From: Dugong dugon
Lineage: Eukaryota; Chordata; Mammalia; Sirenia; Dugongidae
Assembly: GCA_030035585.1 (NCBI GenBank)
Contig: CM057475.1
Span: 82,353,334-82,417,333 of the forward strand
DNA length: 64,000 nucleotides
Direction of reading: 5' to 3'
In this document: positions 1 through 12,314 of the stretch, in pieces
Position numbering within the stretch: position 1 is the stretch's first letter
Layout of the letters: each line of letters begins with the position of its first letter
The notes under the pieces: generated by a model
Seen by the model: the letters and a program-made list of their open reading frames with translations, nothing else
What the model was told of the DNA's origin: nothing
The model's database searches: none
Program-made: the position numbers and the translations under genes

Positions 1-447
1 GCTCTGCTCAGCCCCCTCCCGCAAGAGGAAGCCCTTCTGCTGAGCCTGGGGGTTCCCTAGGGTGGGGGCCCAGAAGATCGTGTGCAGCTCATCAAGTTGG
101 TAAGTGAATGTCTCCTGAACACCTCTGCGTTTCCACTGGAATCCTACACTCCCTCCATGGTGCTCATTCAGACACCCACACTCTCTGCAGCCCAGGCCAT
201 CTCCCTGACCTGCCTGACTACCCTGGGCAGACTCTGGGAGCCCTGTGTGCAGGGACTGTGTGGGCATCACCTCCAGGAGATCAGCACTCAGCAGAGACTT
301 GGTGCTACAGAAGCTCACTCAGTCCTTGTGTGAATGAATAAATGAATGAATAAGTGAATGAATGACCAATGTCACTGTGTCCACCTGGCAGATCCCATGA
401 CACCAGGCTCTGTGTCACAGTGCACATGGCAAATATGCTTCTGGTTG
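1..447. other. Single-copy DNA; L2-like tail near 300-366
   Basis: No gene recognised. The overlapping short open frames at 82-341 lack family resemblance and codon signal. A (TGAA)n-like run at about 331-365 follows text resembling an L2 3' end, but the match is too short to call. Confidence 0.5.
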
Positions 448-652
448 TCCTAAAACCCATAGCCATCGAGTCAATTCCAACTCATAGTGACCCTATAGGA
501 CAGAGTAGAACTGCCCCATAGGGTTTCTGAGCCTTTAATATTTACAAAAGCAGACTGCCACATCTTCCCCCCCACCCCAGAGTTGCTGTGGGTTTGAACT
601 GCCGACTTTTCAATTAGCAGCCGAGGGCTTAAGCACTGCGTCACCAGGGCCC
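448..652 (-). mobile_element. AfroSINE (tRNA-derived SINE)
   Basis: Read on the minus strand this gives a gggccctggtgacgcagtgc-like head, a tRNA-type B-box region, and the diagnostic tail around cctatagggtcactatgagt. The length of about 200 bp is near full for the family. It is a passenger of LINE machinery and does not encode protein. The divergence is moderate, so it is an old copy. Confidence 0.88.
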
Positions 653-1640
653 CGTTCTGCTTATACCAGGCTCTGCATAGTCACCCAAAAGGAGGCTGTG
701 CTGTCCTCTGCACCCACGGACAGGAAAGCTGGATGCCTCCTTCAGTTTCATTGTTATAGACATTTGCATTTTGATCACTGAGGACTCAGGTAGAGTGGAA
801 GGGGAGCACAGAAGGCCCGCCTCTCTCCTGAGCTCATTTGCATCCACAGATATGCATATGAACTGCCAATCCTGCCCTGCTCTATCACTTTATAGAATCT
901 CCTTCCTGATCCCTGTTTCCCTCTGACACCAGTTTGCACTCCCTGTTAGCAGATCAGGCGACTAATTGAGCTGCGAGGCAGTGGGAGGGGTCTGGCCTGG
1001 GCTCCTTGCTGGCTTCCTGGGCTGGGTCCCCTGGTGGGGAAGGAGGCAGAAGAGCAGATGGCACCCTTCAAGGTGCCAGTAGCTGTGCCCCCTTGCCCTG
1101 GATGGACGGCCCACAATGACCACATCAGGGTATCTCCCGGGCAACGTGTTCCTCGTCGGGGCTCTTCCCTGAGAAGTTTCCAAATTCGCAACTTAGTGGA
1201 AGGCGGGTTCTCTGCTGTTTTATGGGGGTACTTATCACATTTTCACAGACAACATAAACATAATTTTAGGTATCAAACATCTTTACTGTCTTCATTGCTC
1301 AGGAAATGACAGTAAACGAGCCTCTGTTAATGGGAAGTTTCCTGTAAGGAGGAGATCAAATGCCCATTCTTCTCACCTGTCCAATAAGCGTGGTTCATGA
1401 TATGGCACAAGCATCCATCTCCACAGCCCGTGTGCCTCAAGAGCTGATTTGGAGTTATGGCATCTCACATCATGCTGTGTAAACTGCAGCCTAACTCAAA
1501 TGCCAGCTTTCAAAACCAGGGGCAGAGTTTCTTGCTGATTCCTGGTTACATGGGCTCTAATATCTTTGCTCTTGTCATCTCAAATTTTGGAATCTGACTT
1601 TCAAAAAACTGGTTGGGGAGGAAACTTTGTAATGAACAGG
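653..1640. other. Single-copy DNA, nothing recognised
   Basis: Overlapping short frames on both strands around 946-1309 are uninformative. There are no splice-flanked conserved peptides and no repeats I can name. Confidence 0.4.
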
Positions 1641-2632
1641 GTGATAGTTAATTTCTTATGTCAACTCAGCTAGGCTCTGGTGCCTAGTTATTTGGTCAAA
1701 CACCAGTCTAGATGTTGCTGTGGCAGTTTTTTGTAGAAGTGGTTAATTTTAGTCATTTGTGACTTTCAGCAAAGATGATTACCTTCAATAACGTGGGTGG
1801 GCCTCATCCAATGTGTTGAAGGCCTTTAGAGCAAAAATGGAGGTTTCTCAGAGAGGAAAGAATTCTTCCTCAAGACTGTAACATAGAAATCCTGCGGAGT
1901 TCCCAGTCTGCCTCCTGACTTATGGATTTTTAACTTCCAGCCTCATAATCAAGTGAGCTAATTGCATAAAATAAATCTCTCTTTAGATAGATAGATAGAT
2001 TGATAGATAGATAGAGGTAGGTAAATAGATAGATAGATAAATGATAGATGATGGACGGATGGATAGACAGACAGACAGATAGATGATGGACGGATGAATA
2101 GACAGACAGACAGATAGATGATGGACGGATGAATAGACAGACAGACAGATAGATGATGGACGGATGAATAGACAGACAGACAGATAGATGATGGACGGAT
2201 GGATAGACAGACAGACAGATAGATGATGGACGGATGAATAGACAGACAGACAGATAGATGATGGACGGATGGATAGACAGACAGACAGATAGATGATGGA
2301 CGGATGGATAGACAGACAGATGATGGACGGATGGATAGACAGACAGACAGATAGATGATGGACGGATGAATAGACAGACAGACAGATGATGGACGGATGG
2401 ATAGACAGACAGACAGATAGATGATGGACGGATGGATAGACAGACAGACAGATAGATGATGGACGGATGGATAGACAGACAGACAGATAGATGATGGATG
2501 GATGGATAGACAGACAGACAGATAGATGATGGACGGATGGATAGACAGACAGACAGATAGATAGATAGATAGATAAGAGAGAGAGGTGACTGCTCTTTTT
2601 CATTCTCTTTCTCTGGAGAAACCTGACTGACA
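1641..2632 (+). mobile_element. ERVL-type (MLT2-like) solo LTR with internal minisatellite
   Basis: The 5' part reads tgatagttaatttcttatgt, then gtgggtgggcctcatccaat and a closing cctcataatcaagtgagcta followed by an AATAAAT signal. This is the known order of MLT2/HERV-L LTRs. The expected 3' terminus (ctctggagaaacctgactga) appears only at about 2611-2630. In between, the short simple repeat usual for this LTR has expanded to about 590 bp. Only the LTR is present, with no internal region, so it is a fossil solo LTR. Confidence 0.72.
1985..2578 (+). repeat. 35-bp (GATA/GACA-rich) minisatellite
   Basis: A GATA microsatellite grades into a tandem array with a unit of about 35 bp (gatagatgatggacggatga plus a GACA run). 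Successive gatgatgg anchors at 2117, 2152 and 2187 are 35 bp apart. A few units are shorter. Because 35 is not a multiple of 3 and the unit has no stop on the minus strand, it produces open frames of 255 and 233 codons whose peptides cycle through three forms. These are not genes. Confidence 0.95.
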
Positions 2633-2810
2633 CACCAGATCCAGACGCACAGGTCAGCAGGGAGCCTGGGAAGAAACCATCCAAAAAACAGGGCCATGTT
2701 TCTGGCTGTTCTCAGAAATCACCATACAAACAAAGGGGAGAGGAAGCTAACCTATTTTTTCAGCTGGAACTGGCCACCTCAGAAGTAAAAATGATGGAGG
2801 CAATTGTTCC

Positions 2811-2990
2811 CACCATCATGGAGGGCAGACCTGTCCCGGCCACCATCATGGAGGGCAGACCTGTCCCGGCCACCATCATAGAGGACAGGCCTGTCCCAGC
2901 TACCATCATGGAGGACAGACCTGTCCCGGCCACCATCATAGAGGGCAGACCTGTCCCGGCCACCATCGTGGAGGACAGGCCTGTCCCGTC
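2811..2990 (+). repeat. 30-bp minisatellite, six copies
   Basis: The anchor caccatcatg recurs exactly every 30 bp from 2811 (2841, 2871, 2901, 2931, 2961), with ctgtcccggc in each unit. Copies differ at a few sites only. The 10-codon period keeps frames open on both strands. No protein is inferred. Confidence 0.95.
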
Positions 2991-4519
2991 CAGCATTTGC
3001 CATGGCTCAGACCAATGAGCCTCTTCCTGTTGCTGAAATGTCTTCCCACGGGCAGGTCAACTACCCACTTGTCAGTCATACATCCATGTTCCGGTTGGGA
3101 TGCACTTCTCTCTCACCCTGGAATGAAGAAACACGGAATGCAAATCCCATTCCACAGGCTGCGGGAAGAGAACAGACGGGGAAAGTCAAGCCGTCTTCCC
3201 GTTGTGGTGTTGACTGAGAGCGTGACAGCGGCTGACTGCTGGTGTCTGAAGAAGCACAGATTTATCCCAGAAGAGATGAGGATTCATTGCTGCCTATTTG
3301 CATGTACTCGTTCCAAGCAAGGCCAAAGTACAGGTTTCTTGGTTTCCTTGTTTAAAAAGAGCGTGACCGTGTCACAGGCTGTCCTTAAAGATTACTGTAT
3401 GCCTGGAGAAATGGAGGAGGCCCCCCACACTCCAGAGTTTCATCCTGGACCTCAGGTGGGGTGGACCACAGAAACCCCACCTAAAGTTCCGCGTGCAGGA
3501 GCAGAACTGTAAGAGTGGCCTCAGTAACAACAAGAGCAGGCACAGAGCACTGACCGTCAACACTGCGCTGTCCGCTGGGTGCTGGAAGTAAGCCAACTGT
3601 CCGGCTGGAGGGAGCACAGTCCCACAAAAGGCGGCAATGAGGCAGTACTGGCCTCTCCTGCTGCTGGGGCCTCTCTGCCAGGCTGAAAGAGGGGCAGAGG
3701 GGCTGTGTATCCACCGGTCCCCAGGGCAGACCATGGACAGCGCCTCCTGCTCTCCGTCACCCTTGCGCTGAGGGCCTGCAAGCTGATCTTCCCAGCATCT
3801 TGGTCTTGCAGCCTCAAGGCGGCGGCCAGATGTCTGTGGGCCTCACCTTGGTCTTCTCACAGGCCTGGACGTTGAGAGGCTGCCTGTCACCACGTACCCA
3901 GCTCAGGTGACACTCAGCACCCACACCCAGGCCATGTGGTTGCAGTTTCTGCTGTTCAGTCACACCATGTTTTCATTACCTGGCTTAGGTAAGGTGAAAG
4001 CTGATGGGCCAGTTCTTCCATCTTGCTTCTTTGTTTTCCTTGCTCTGTTTGTTTCCCGTGTCCTCTGCTCATTCGTCCAAATCCCACAAACCCTGGGAAA
4101 GGTCCTTGAATGACTGCAGTTCAAGCTGTGAGCTCCGTGTTCCCTGGATGGCTGAGATAAAACTCGTTCTTCTGGGGAAGTGGAAGTTACAAACATCCCC
4201 AGAGCAGAGTTGCCTCTACCTTCTCACAGCCCCGTCCTGGCGTTAAATGGCAGTGGTCAAGATGGGCACCTGCATGGTCTGAGCTCACACACAGGCTCCT
4301 GGAGCCTGTGACCCAGCAAGTCTGCAAGTGTCTTAGGGAAAGTGTGTGTGAAGAGCAAACCAGGCCCTCGCCGCACTGCCAGCTCTCGAGGAAGGAACTT
4401 CAGCTCAGAGTTGGCAGTGCTGGCCCGTTACTCAGAAACTCTTGGGTGAATGAAGGAGTGAATGAATAAATGACTAAATGAACTCTAGACAGCAGAAGAG
4501 GGAGGGCAGAGAGAGGGAA
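2991..4519. other. Single-copy DNA, nothing recognised
   Basis: The longest frame (2997-3512 +, 171 codons) starts inside the edge of the minisatellite and has no recognisable domain. An overlapping minus-strand frame of 120 codons is equally uninformative. A degenerate TGAA-rich patch lies near 4443-4482. Confidence 0.4.
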
Positions 4520-4687
4520 ATCAAATCCGCAGTTGCCATCCAGTCGACCCTGACCCATGTGTGTCAGAGTAGAACCGTACGCCACAGGGTTTTTGGTGGC
4601 TGATTTTTCTGAGCTTCATCTGGCTGGTCTCAAACTGCCAACCTTCCAGTTAGCAATCAAGCGTTAAGCATTTGCACCACTCAGGGA
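4520..4687 (-). mobile_element. AfroSINE, diverged
   Basis: The minus strand shows the body (cctgagtggtgcaaatgctt) and the tail region with tgacacacatgggtcagggt. The B-box region is recognisable. It is more diverged than most copies here. Confidence 0.8.
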
Positions 4688-6070
4688 ATCGCCATGAAGC
4701 AGCCCATGAAGACAACTTAACTCCAGTCCTTCCCAGGGACGAGTTTCCCACTCAGCCATAAGCATGGGGATCTGCTAACAAAAATCCCTACGTGAGGCAC
4801 CCCCACCCCAGTGGCCCCAGGTTTAATTATAACAAAGGCACACTTGCCAGATTCTGTTTCTCCTAAAATAACAGGATCGTTTGTGACTTCAGAGTCTTGT
4901 TTATGAGTTGACATTTAATTTAACATGAAAAACTGATCATTTTTAAATAAGAAGTAGTGTAAAGCATTATCTTGACCTTAAACCATTTCCGAAGGATCTT
5001 GGAGAAAATGTCTACACTGATTTTTTTCCTTTTCCTTCCAAGTAGAGAATATTGTTTCACTTTTTCTTTTACATTTTAGAACATTTTCTTAAAAGTCCAT
5101 TTTTATCCTGCAAGTTCTGTAACTTTTATTAACGTTTCTCTTACATAACCATTAAATGTGGTTCCCACCATACCTGTGGTTTGGTCAGAGATTCCTGACT
5201 ACAGAAACGGGGTTCGGGGAACCTGTCGGGGCCTGGGCATTCACTGCTCAGTGCTTCACCAGCTGGGCAATGCTGCTTTGTCCAGCAATGACAGAGAAAG
5301 CTGTGCCTCTCATGCTCTGGGAGAAGGTGCTCTCTGAGACCTGTTTTTATCCCTGCTGACAGCTCTCGATAACCCACAGAACAGCAATAAGAAAGAGAAG
5401 GTCAATGATGAAAAATGTGAGACCCCAGAGGCAGACCGTGCACCCTGGGACCCCCTTGGCCAGTCCCCCTGACCCTCACCTCAGAGCCCAAGCCAGCCCT
5501 GATCCTGGAGCAAAGGGAAGAAAGGCAGAGCCTGGGACACCCCAACCACCAAAACCATGCAGAATTGGCATACAGGAGCCACACGCCCTGCAGAACCTGG
5601 GCAGCGGCCTCGGTGGAAAGCCAGGGGCCTTGGACCAACCAGGTGGGAGCCAATAACCCAGAGCTCCTGCAGTATAAGGTCCATTCTGCCAGGCTGCTGG
5701 CCAGGTTTTCCTTTAGAAAACAAAACTCAAGCCTTTTTGAAAACCTGGAGATTATGAAGTTATAAACCGATGCAAACTATTTTTATAGTTCATCAGCTAC
5801 AGGGGTAGATATAGCACTACTTCTCTGCATATATAAAGTACAAAATAAAACACCGTTTGCAGCAAGGTTGAAAGGAACGCCTCCGATACACACAGCGAGT
5901 CTTCTTGCAATGCTGCTTCTTCAGCCCCTAACCGCCTGCTGCCCACCCCAGGCTGTGAGCGTTCGGAAGACTGTCTGCAGAAGCCTCTGGCACGAGCCTG
6001 GCACGCAGTCATTACCGATAAATGGCCATCTCCTTTCTCTTATGAAGCCACCTCTTTAACTTTCAAGGTT
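4688..6070. other. Single-copy DNA; AT-rich 4910-5150
   Basis: The interval holds an AT-rich, repeat-poor stretch (about 4910-5150) and a GC-richer stretch (5400-5700). Antiparallel frames at 5141-5377 and 5402-5656 mirror each other and show no domain. No gene is supported. Confidence 0.4.
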
Positions 6071-6330
6071 CTTAGTAATCTGTATTCCTAAATTAACGAG
6101 GCCCTAATTAGTTGATGGTGACCCTGGGTGGTGCAAATGGTTAAGCACTCAGCTGCTAGCTGAAAGTTTGGAGGTTCAAGTCCACCCAGAGGTGCCTTGG
6201 AAGAAAGGCCTAGCAATCTACCCTCTAAAAATTAGCCTTGAAAACCCCATGGAGCACTGTTCTACTCTGACACGCATGGGGTTGCCATGGGTCTGAACCG
6301 ACCCCACGGCAGCTGGTTTTAATTGTTGGA
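6071..6330 (+). mobile_element. AfroSINE with a 5' extension shared with the 23 kb copy
   Basis: The SINE proper starts at about 6117 (gtgaccctgggtggtgcaaatgg in outline), with a B box around ggttcaagtcc and a tail ending near 6315. The 46 bp in front (cttagtaatctgtattccta onward) is closely matched by the 46 bp before the AfroSINE at about 23098. Confidence 0.82.
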
Positions 6331-7144
6331 AATGTATTCTTTTTCAGGGAGTCCAATCTGTTCTTCATGTTCACCTTATCGGAACAAAGTTTTCACGTCA
6401 TCTGTCACCTATTCAAAAACAAGTGTCAACCCCAACTGTGGACAAAAGACCACGGGGAGCTGAAGCAGCCACCTGCATGCCCCCTCCAGTGCCAGGTGGG
6501 GGCTGCCCACCCAGAGGCCCCCCCAGCTGCCCTCAGAATGGTATTTCTCTGGAATTAGCTTAAGTGACGGAAAAAGGTTTGGCATAATTAAGCACAAAGG
6601 GATTTGCCAGGAATCTGTGGCCCTCATGGGAACAGGGACGATCCTGTGCCAGACAAGACACTCACATCCTCATTTCCAACATTTCTCAAAACAGAGGACT
6701 CGGCACTTTCCTCCTGCCCACGTTCATCGCGGAAATGGTGTTTCTGTACCTTTTGTAGTTTCTGCCTGCAAACACTCTCTGTTTTTCTGCGACTGTTCGG
6801 AATTCACTCAATGCAAATGCCATCTGGAAGCTGTAATTTGCTGCTCAGTTACTTTTCAGTCTCTTCAGAACACTGCTATTGCCCCAGGGGTGATTATTTC
6901 TTGTAAAAAGATACTTCCTGTTTTAAGGATATAATTTTCCTTAAAGTGTCCCTGAAATTCACATTACATTTGCCCTTCATTATTTTATCAAAACGATACT
7001 GTAATTTTCACTGCCAGAAGGAAGGTAAATGAAATATACCTGAAATTGGGAGTTGACGTATGTCAGTATCATAAATACAACATGCCAGATGTAAACATTC
7101 CCAGTTTACTCAAGAAGCCACGCCTGCCCATCGTCCACATGCTG
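6331..7144. other. Single-copy DNA, AT-rich, nothing recognised
   Basis: Two overlapping plus-strand frames (6604-6906 and 6617-6934) of about 100 codons show no family resemblance. The stretch from 6900 to 7100 is AT-rich and repeat-poor. Confidence 0.4.
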
Positions 7145-7399
7145 GGACACAGTTCCAACACATAGGGTCACCATGAGTCAGAATCAACTCGACAGAAGGA
7201 GTCCTTGGGCGATGCAAATGGTTAAGTGCTGGGCTGCTAACCAAAATACTGGCAATTCGAATCCACCCAGTGATGCCACGGAAGAAAGGACTGGTGATCT
7301 GCTTCCCAAAGGTCACAGCCATGAAAGCTCTATGGAGCAATTCTACTCTGCACATATGGGGTCACCATGAGTCAGAATCAACACCACAGCAACTGGTAG
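7145..7399 (+). mobile_element. AfroSINE, preceded by a second SINE/RTE tail fragment
   Basis: A complete head-to-tail copy runs from about 7200 to 7399, with a B box at ggcaattcgaatccacc. Immediately upstream, 7160-7199 repeats the tail motif gggtcaccatgagtcagaat, so a second copy's 3' end abuts the first. This is a tandem or nested insertion. Confidence 0.85.
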
Positions 7400-9258
7400 A
7401 AGGCTGCTCAGAACCAGGTCCTTCAGGCAGCTCACAGGGGGGTGGGCAAGAGTGTGGTCAAAACCCACAAAGATGGCACCAGCACAGATGGGCAGGTGCA
7501 GCGGGAATGGCCCCAGTTGTTTGCAAGGAGGCTGAGCTGCACCCTGAGGGCAAAGAAGGAATGAGCCTGAAGCAGGAGGGAGAGGAAAAGCGTCTGCAAA
7601 GAGCCTGGGTCAGAGAGGGAGCCATGGCCAGGAGCAGTATCAGGATGCACCAACCCAGGATGACAGGGCTAAGGACGCCATCTTCGGGTGCAATGGTCAG
7701 AGCACCCAAAGAGAGGAAAAGGAAGGCAGGAGAGGCATTCAGACAAGACTTGGACCAAAGGAGCTAAGAGATCTTGGGGGCAACAGAGGGCACTTTGATG
7801 CTGAGCATGTTCCTAGGCCAGCACTACCAGAGCTGGTAAAGAGGTATGTGTTCACAGCAGGCTCGTGAGCACCGCGGATGCCGGGGCTGATGTGGGCACT
7901 ATGTGGCTGCGGGGGGCTGGTATGGGTGCCACCTGACAGCTGGGGGCTGGTGTGGGCACTACTTGGCTGCTGGGGGCCGGTGTGGTCACCGCCTGGCCGC
8001 TGACTCTGGACTTGTGCCTTGTGTCTATGGCACATTTAAGAAGGATGATTAATTAAGCCACCCCCTACCATTTCCTGAGGCATTGGGTGTGCTGCCTCCT
8101 CCCATCTCAGAGCCTGCTGTGTCTGGAAGGACGGACATCATCAGGGTGGACAGCGAGGAAATCCACAATGCAGTTTAGGACTGTTTATGTTTCTGGAAAT
8201 AATTGTGATGTTTTAATGCACAGTGCATTAAACCTCACTCTGAAACCTGCAAAAACAAAACTAAGAGAAAGCTAAGAGGACCCACAGTGAGCCAGACAGA
8301 AAGGAAACCATGGCCCAGTCACAGATCAGGGACCACAGACAACTCTCAGAAGAAAGTGGATTCAAATCCCACGTGAAAGCCATTTAAATGCATCACCTGA
8401 ATCAGTGAATTTTTCAAAAGCTGGGCTAACAGAGAGGCCAGAGGCTGGGACATTTTCCTACCGAAGCTGTGGCCTCAGCCACAGACACCTGATACTCTCC
8501 ACGAATCAGAAGATTCCAGAGCTATCATTTTAAGGCTTCCTCATGAAATGACAGATTTTTTTTTTTTTTAATTATAAGGTGAAAATGACTGGATATTATG
8601 CCAGGAACCAGGGAGGCTTGTGATTAAATAGCAAAAGAGCTGTGACTCCGACTTGCTAATGGGGCGAGGAATCACTGCTGTTGTGTTGTTGTTCTTCCTG
8701 AGGTGTTTTTTTTTTTTCCTTTCTTTGCTGAGGATGAAAAAGCCTCTCAAATCCCTTGCCTGAAAAAAACACAAAAGAGGGAAAATTTCTGAGATGAGCA
8801 GCACACTGTTCACTATGCTCCACACGGAGATGGCGCAGGGGAGAAACCACCTCTAGCGAGAGGCGTGGGTGAGGCCACGGGGGCCACGGAGAGGTCGGGG
8901 GCACAGGGCATGGGGGCAGAGGGCTCTGGGGGTGGAGGGCACTGGGGGCAGATGCCTGAGACCAGGACCTCCAGGATGTCCTCAGACCGTCACCGTGCCT
9001 TGTGGGAGTGTCCGGAGACGTCGGGTCCTCTGCCCTCTGCCTTGTCCTGATTCCTGCTCACGTGATTCCTCTCTAGCAAAGGGAGCCCCGCAGAAGCCGG
9101 CCTGTGTGTTGTTCTTCCTTGTATCTCTCCCGTCATCCCCTGCCCCCCTGCTCAGCACTGGTGAGGGCTCCAAATAAACGAAGGAATGAGTGGGTGGGAA
9201 GTGCACACAGCGCCCCCACTATCTCCACGAGACAAACCCGGAGGGGACAGACCAGCAG
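7400..9258. other. Mostly single-copy DNA
   Basis: The interval includes G-rich tracts at about 8895-8950 and short poly-T runs near 8560 and 8707. A 165-codon plus frame at 7270-7767 begins inside the SINE and has no domain. No gene is supported. Confidence 0.4.
7880..8003 (+). repeat. Degenerate GC-rich tandem repeat
   Basis: About three imperfect units built around gggggctggtgtgggcacta, each roughly 40 bp. The divergence is high, so the array is old or unstable in length. Confidence 0.6.
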
Positions 9259-9693
9259 GGGAGTTAATACAAGGGGCTGCTGGAGCCAATGACCACATAC
9301 TTCAAACAACAGGAACTCATTCTCACAGAGTAGGGGACAGAAGTCTGAAATCAACATGTTGACATGACCACCCTCTCTCTGAAGCCTCCAGGAGAGGATC
9401 CCTCCCCACCTCTTCCAGCACCTAGTGGCTCCAGGCGCTCCTGGGCTTGTGGCCGCATCACCACAGTCTCTGCTGGTCTCTGCCTCATGGCTGTCATCCC
9501 TCTGTGTGCATGTGTGCCTTCTCTTCTGTCCCTTACAAGGATACTTGTCACTGGATTTAGGGCCCACCCTGCAATTCCCAAATGATCTCATCTCAAGATC
9601 CTTCACTTAATCATATCTACAAAGACCCTTCTTCCAAATAAGGTCACATCCACAGGTTCTGGGATGAGGATGTGGACCACCATTCACCACACC
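9259..9693 (-). mobile_element. MLT1-type MaLR LTR (ERVL class)
   Basis: The minus strand reads in MLT1 order: gtgaccttatttggaagaag, then tctttgtagatatgattaag, aaggatcttgagatgagatc, gggccctaaatccagtgaca and a closing segment. This is the classic MaLR LTR layout shared by all placental mammals, so it is an old fossil LTR with no internal region attached. Confidence 0.85.
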
Positions 9694-10427
9694 ACAGGCC
9701 CCCATTGCTCCAGCCCCTAGTTATAACAAGATGTATGGCATCCCTGGTCATTTTAATGAATGGTTTTCCTATTAAAATGCTTATGAGACAGTGGTACTCT
9801 CAGCTGCGTGCTCTCTAGCTGAGCAGTGGAATGAAGTATGCACCTCTAGAAGACAGCATGGACCACAGCGTGTTAATGTGTATCATAGCTTCAAGAGGCC
9901 AACTCAGGCAGAGAGGACAGCTCTCTGGGTGGCTGACGTGCCAGTGTCTCCTGGTCTGGGCGAGAACCGACTTGGATCCTTCACCCTGTCTCTAAATGGA
10001 AGGAGTGGTTCTTTGTTTTCTCATCCTCCTCAACTCCTGCATTCTCTGCTGCATCACATCTCGCTGACAAGTCCTGCCATAGTTCATTGATAACATGTGT
10101 CCCCTACATGGCTGGCCTCACACCACCCAATTCATGACCTACTTCAACGTTTGTGACTCAACTGAAATCACATTCAAAGACATAGATCTCTTTTTCATTT
10201 GGATTTATGCTTTTTTCATTTGGGTTCATACTTTAAAAGCATGTAGTTATGGCTTATTTCAGTGCCCAGTTGAGTATGTACCTCTTAAAAGCAGGACTAA
10301 CTACTATACCTAAGCACATTATTGTCATTTTTATGTAAATAACAAAATCCCTTATAAAGAACACCATTTTTCAAAAAGTCATAATATTGTCTTTTTACTA
10401 CCTTCCAGTTCCAAATCAAATCAAAAT
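9694..10427. other. Single-copy DNA, nothing recognised
   Basis: The 3' portion (10130-10420) is AT-rich. Short frames show no domain. The 99-codon frame at 9791-10090 has no recognisable similarity. Confidence 0.4.
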
Positions 10428-11950
10428 TATTGTTGTTAGGTGCCACGGAGTTGGTTCCAACTCATAGTAATCCCATGTACAACAGAATGAAACACTGCCC
10501 GCTCCTGCACCATCCTCACAATTGTTGATGTGTTTGAGCCCATTGTTGCAGCCACTATGTCAGTCCATCTCATTGAGGGTCTTCCTCTTCATTGCTGACC
10601 CTCTACTTTACCAAGCATGATATCCTTCTTAAGACTGGTCCCTACTAATAACATGTCCAAAATAAGTTAGACGAAGTCTTGCCATCCTCACTTCTAAGGA
10701 GCATTCTTGCTGTACTTCTTCCAAGACAGATTTGTTCGTTCTTCTGGCAGTCCATGGTATAGTCAATATTCTTCACCAACACCATAATTCAAAGACATCA
10801 ATTCTTCTTTCTTCCTTAGTCATTGTCCAGCTTCCACATGCATATGAGACAATTGAAAATACTGTGGCTTGGATCTGGCACATCTTAGTTCTCAGAGTGA
10901 CATCTTTGCTTTTTGCCACTTTAAAGGGGTTTTTTCCTGCAGATTTGCCCAAAACACTGCATCGTTTGATTTCTTGACTGCTGCTTCCATGAGTATTGAT
11001 TGTGGATCCAAGTGAAGTGAAATCCTTGACAACTTCAATTTTTTCTCCGTTTATCATGATGTTATTTATTGGTTTAGTTGTGAGGATTTTTATTTTCTTT
11101 ATGTTGATGTGTAATCCATACTGAAGGCTGTACTCTTCGGTCTTCATCAGTAAGTGCTTCAAGTCCTCTTCACTTTCAGCAAGCAAGGTCATGTCATCTG
11201 CATATCACAGGTTGTTAATGAGTCTTCCTCCAATCCTGATGCCAAGTTCTTCTTCATATAGTCCACCTTCTCAGATTATTTGCTCAGCATACAGATTGAA
11301 TAAGTATGGTGAAAGGATACAAACCTGACATACACCTTTTTTTTTTAACCATGCAGTATCCCCTTGTTCTGTTCAAATGACTGTCTCTTGGTCTATGTAC
11401 AGGTTCTTCATGAGCACAATTAAGTGTTCTGGAATTCCCATTCTTTGCAATGTTATCCATAATCTGTCATGATCCACACAGTTGAATGCCTTGGCATAGT
11501 GAGTAAAACACAGGTAAACATCTTTCTGGTATTCTCTGCTTTCAGCCGAGATCCATCTGACATCAGCAAAGATATCGTTCGTTCCACATCCTCTTCTGAA
11601 TCCAGCCTGAATTTCTGGCAGCTCCCTGTCAATGTACTGCTGCAACCATTTTTTTAACTAACTTTAGCACAATTTTACTTACTACCGAAGTTCGATAATG
11701 ATGATAATCAAATAATGTTGTTTGATAATGTCTGTATTCCATTGGATCACGTTTCTTTGGGATGAGCACAGATAAGGATCTCTTCCAGTGGATTGGCCCG
11801 GTAACTGTTTTCCAAATTTCTTTACATAGATGAGTGAGCATTTCGAGCGTTATATCCATTTGTTGAAATATCTCAATTGGTATTTGTCAATTCCAGGAGC
11901 TTTGTTTTTTTGCCAATGCCTTCAGTGCATTTACTTAGTAAAATACCTCA
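10428..11950 (-). mobile_element. RTE/BovB-type LINE, 5'-truncated, RT and C-terminal part
   Basis: This is the longest RTE copy in the window. In minus-strand order it shows the fingers region (LSVLIPKKRDPMEYRHY near 11700-11800), QAGFRRGCGTND and the YAKAFNCVDHDRLW block (about 11460-11610), the YADD active-site box followed by MTLLAESEEDL (about 11180-11205), the thumb region, and the C-terminal FELWCW motif (10773-11192). It closes with the RTE tail and (gttgtt) at 10428. The frame is broken repeatedly; one stop directly precedes the YADD tyrosine. The endonuclease half is missing. Order and wording match BovB/RTE proteins, so the family call is firm. Confidence 0.9.
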
Positions 11951-12314
11951 GTAAGAAAAGTATTTACGACATCAGTTTCCTATTGCTGTGTAAGAAATTA
12001 CCACAATCTTAACAACATAAGGCAATCCAAACTGGAACTTTTCCTTCCAGAAAATGGAATAGACATACTTTTCCCTATTCTTCCCATAAAGTAAACTAAA
12101 AACCCTGGACATTATATGTACAACAAACATAAGAAGGGTGTCAATGGTTGAGAGAAGATAGAAAGCCATCTAGGGGCCTTGGGTCTCAAGGAACAAACCA
12201 GTGATGGGTTCCCTATCGCTCCATATATCCCAGATTTTGAGAGAGGAAGGTGGCAAACAGAAACACCAATGGCAGAGACAAAAACAATCAAACAAAAATC
12301 CCCGCTTTCTCAGG
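11951..12314. other. Unassigned DNA with an LTR-like scrap
   Basis: The segment around 11971-12020 (tcctattgctgtgtaagaaa) resembles the end of a MaLR-type LTR on the minus strand, but is too short to call. The rest is unrecognised. Confidence 0.35.

Noticed and set aside
1930-2697. 255-codon minus-strand frame, with a second frame of 233 codons
   Set aside because: The peptide is the translation of the 35-bp array in three cycling phases, flanked by LTR sequence. No unique coding part.
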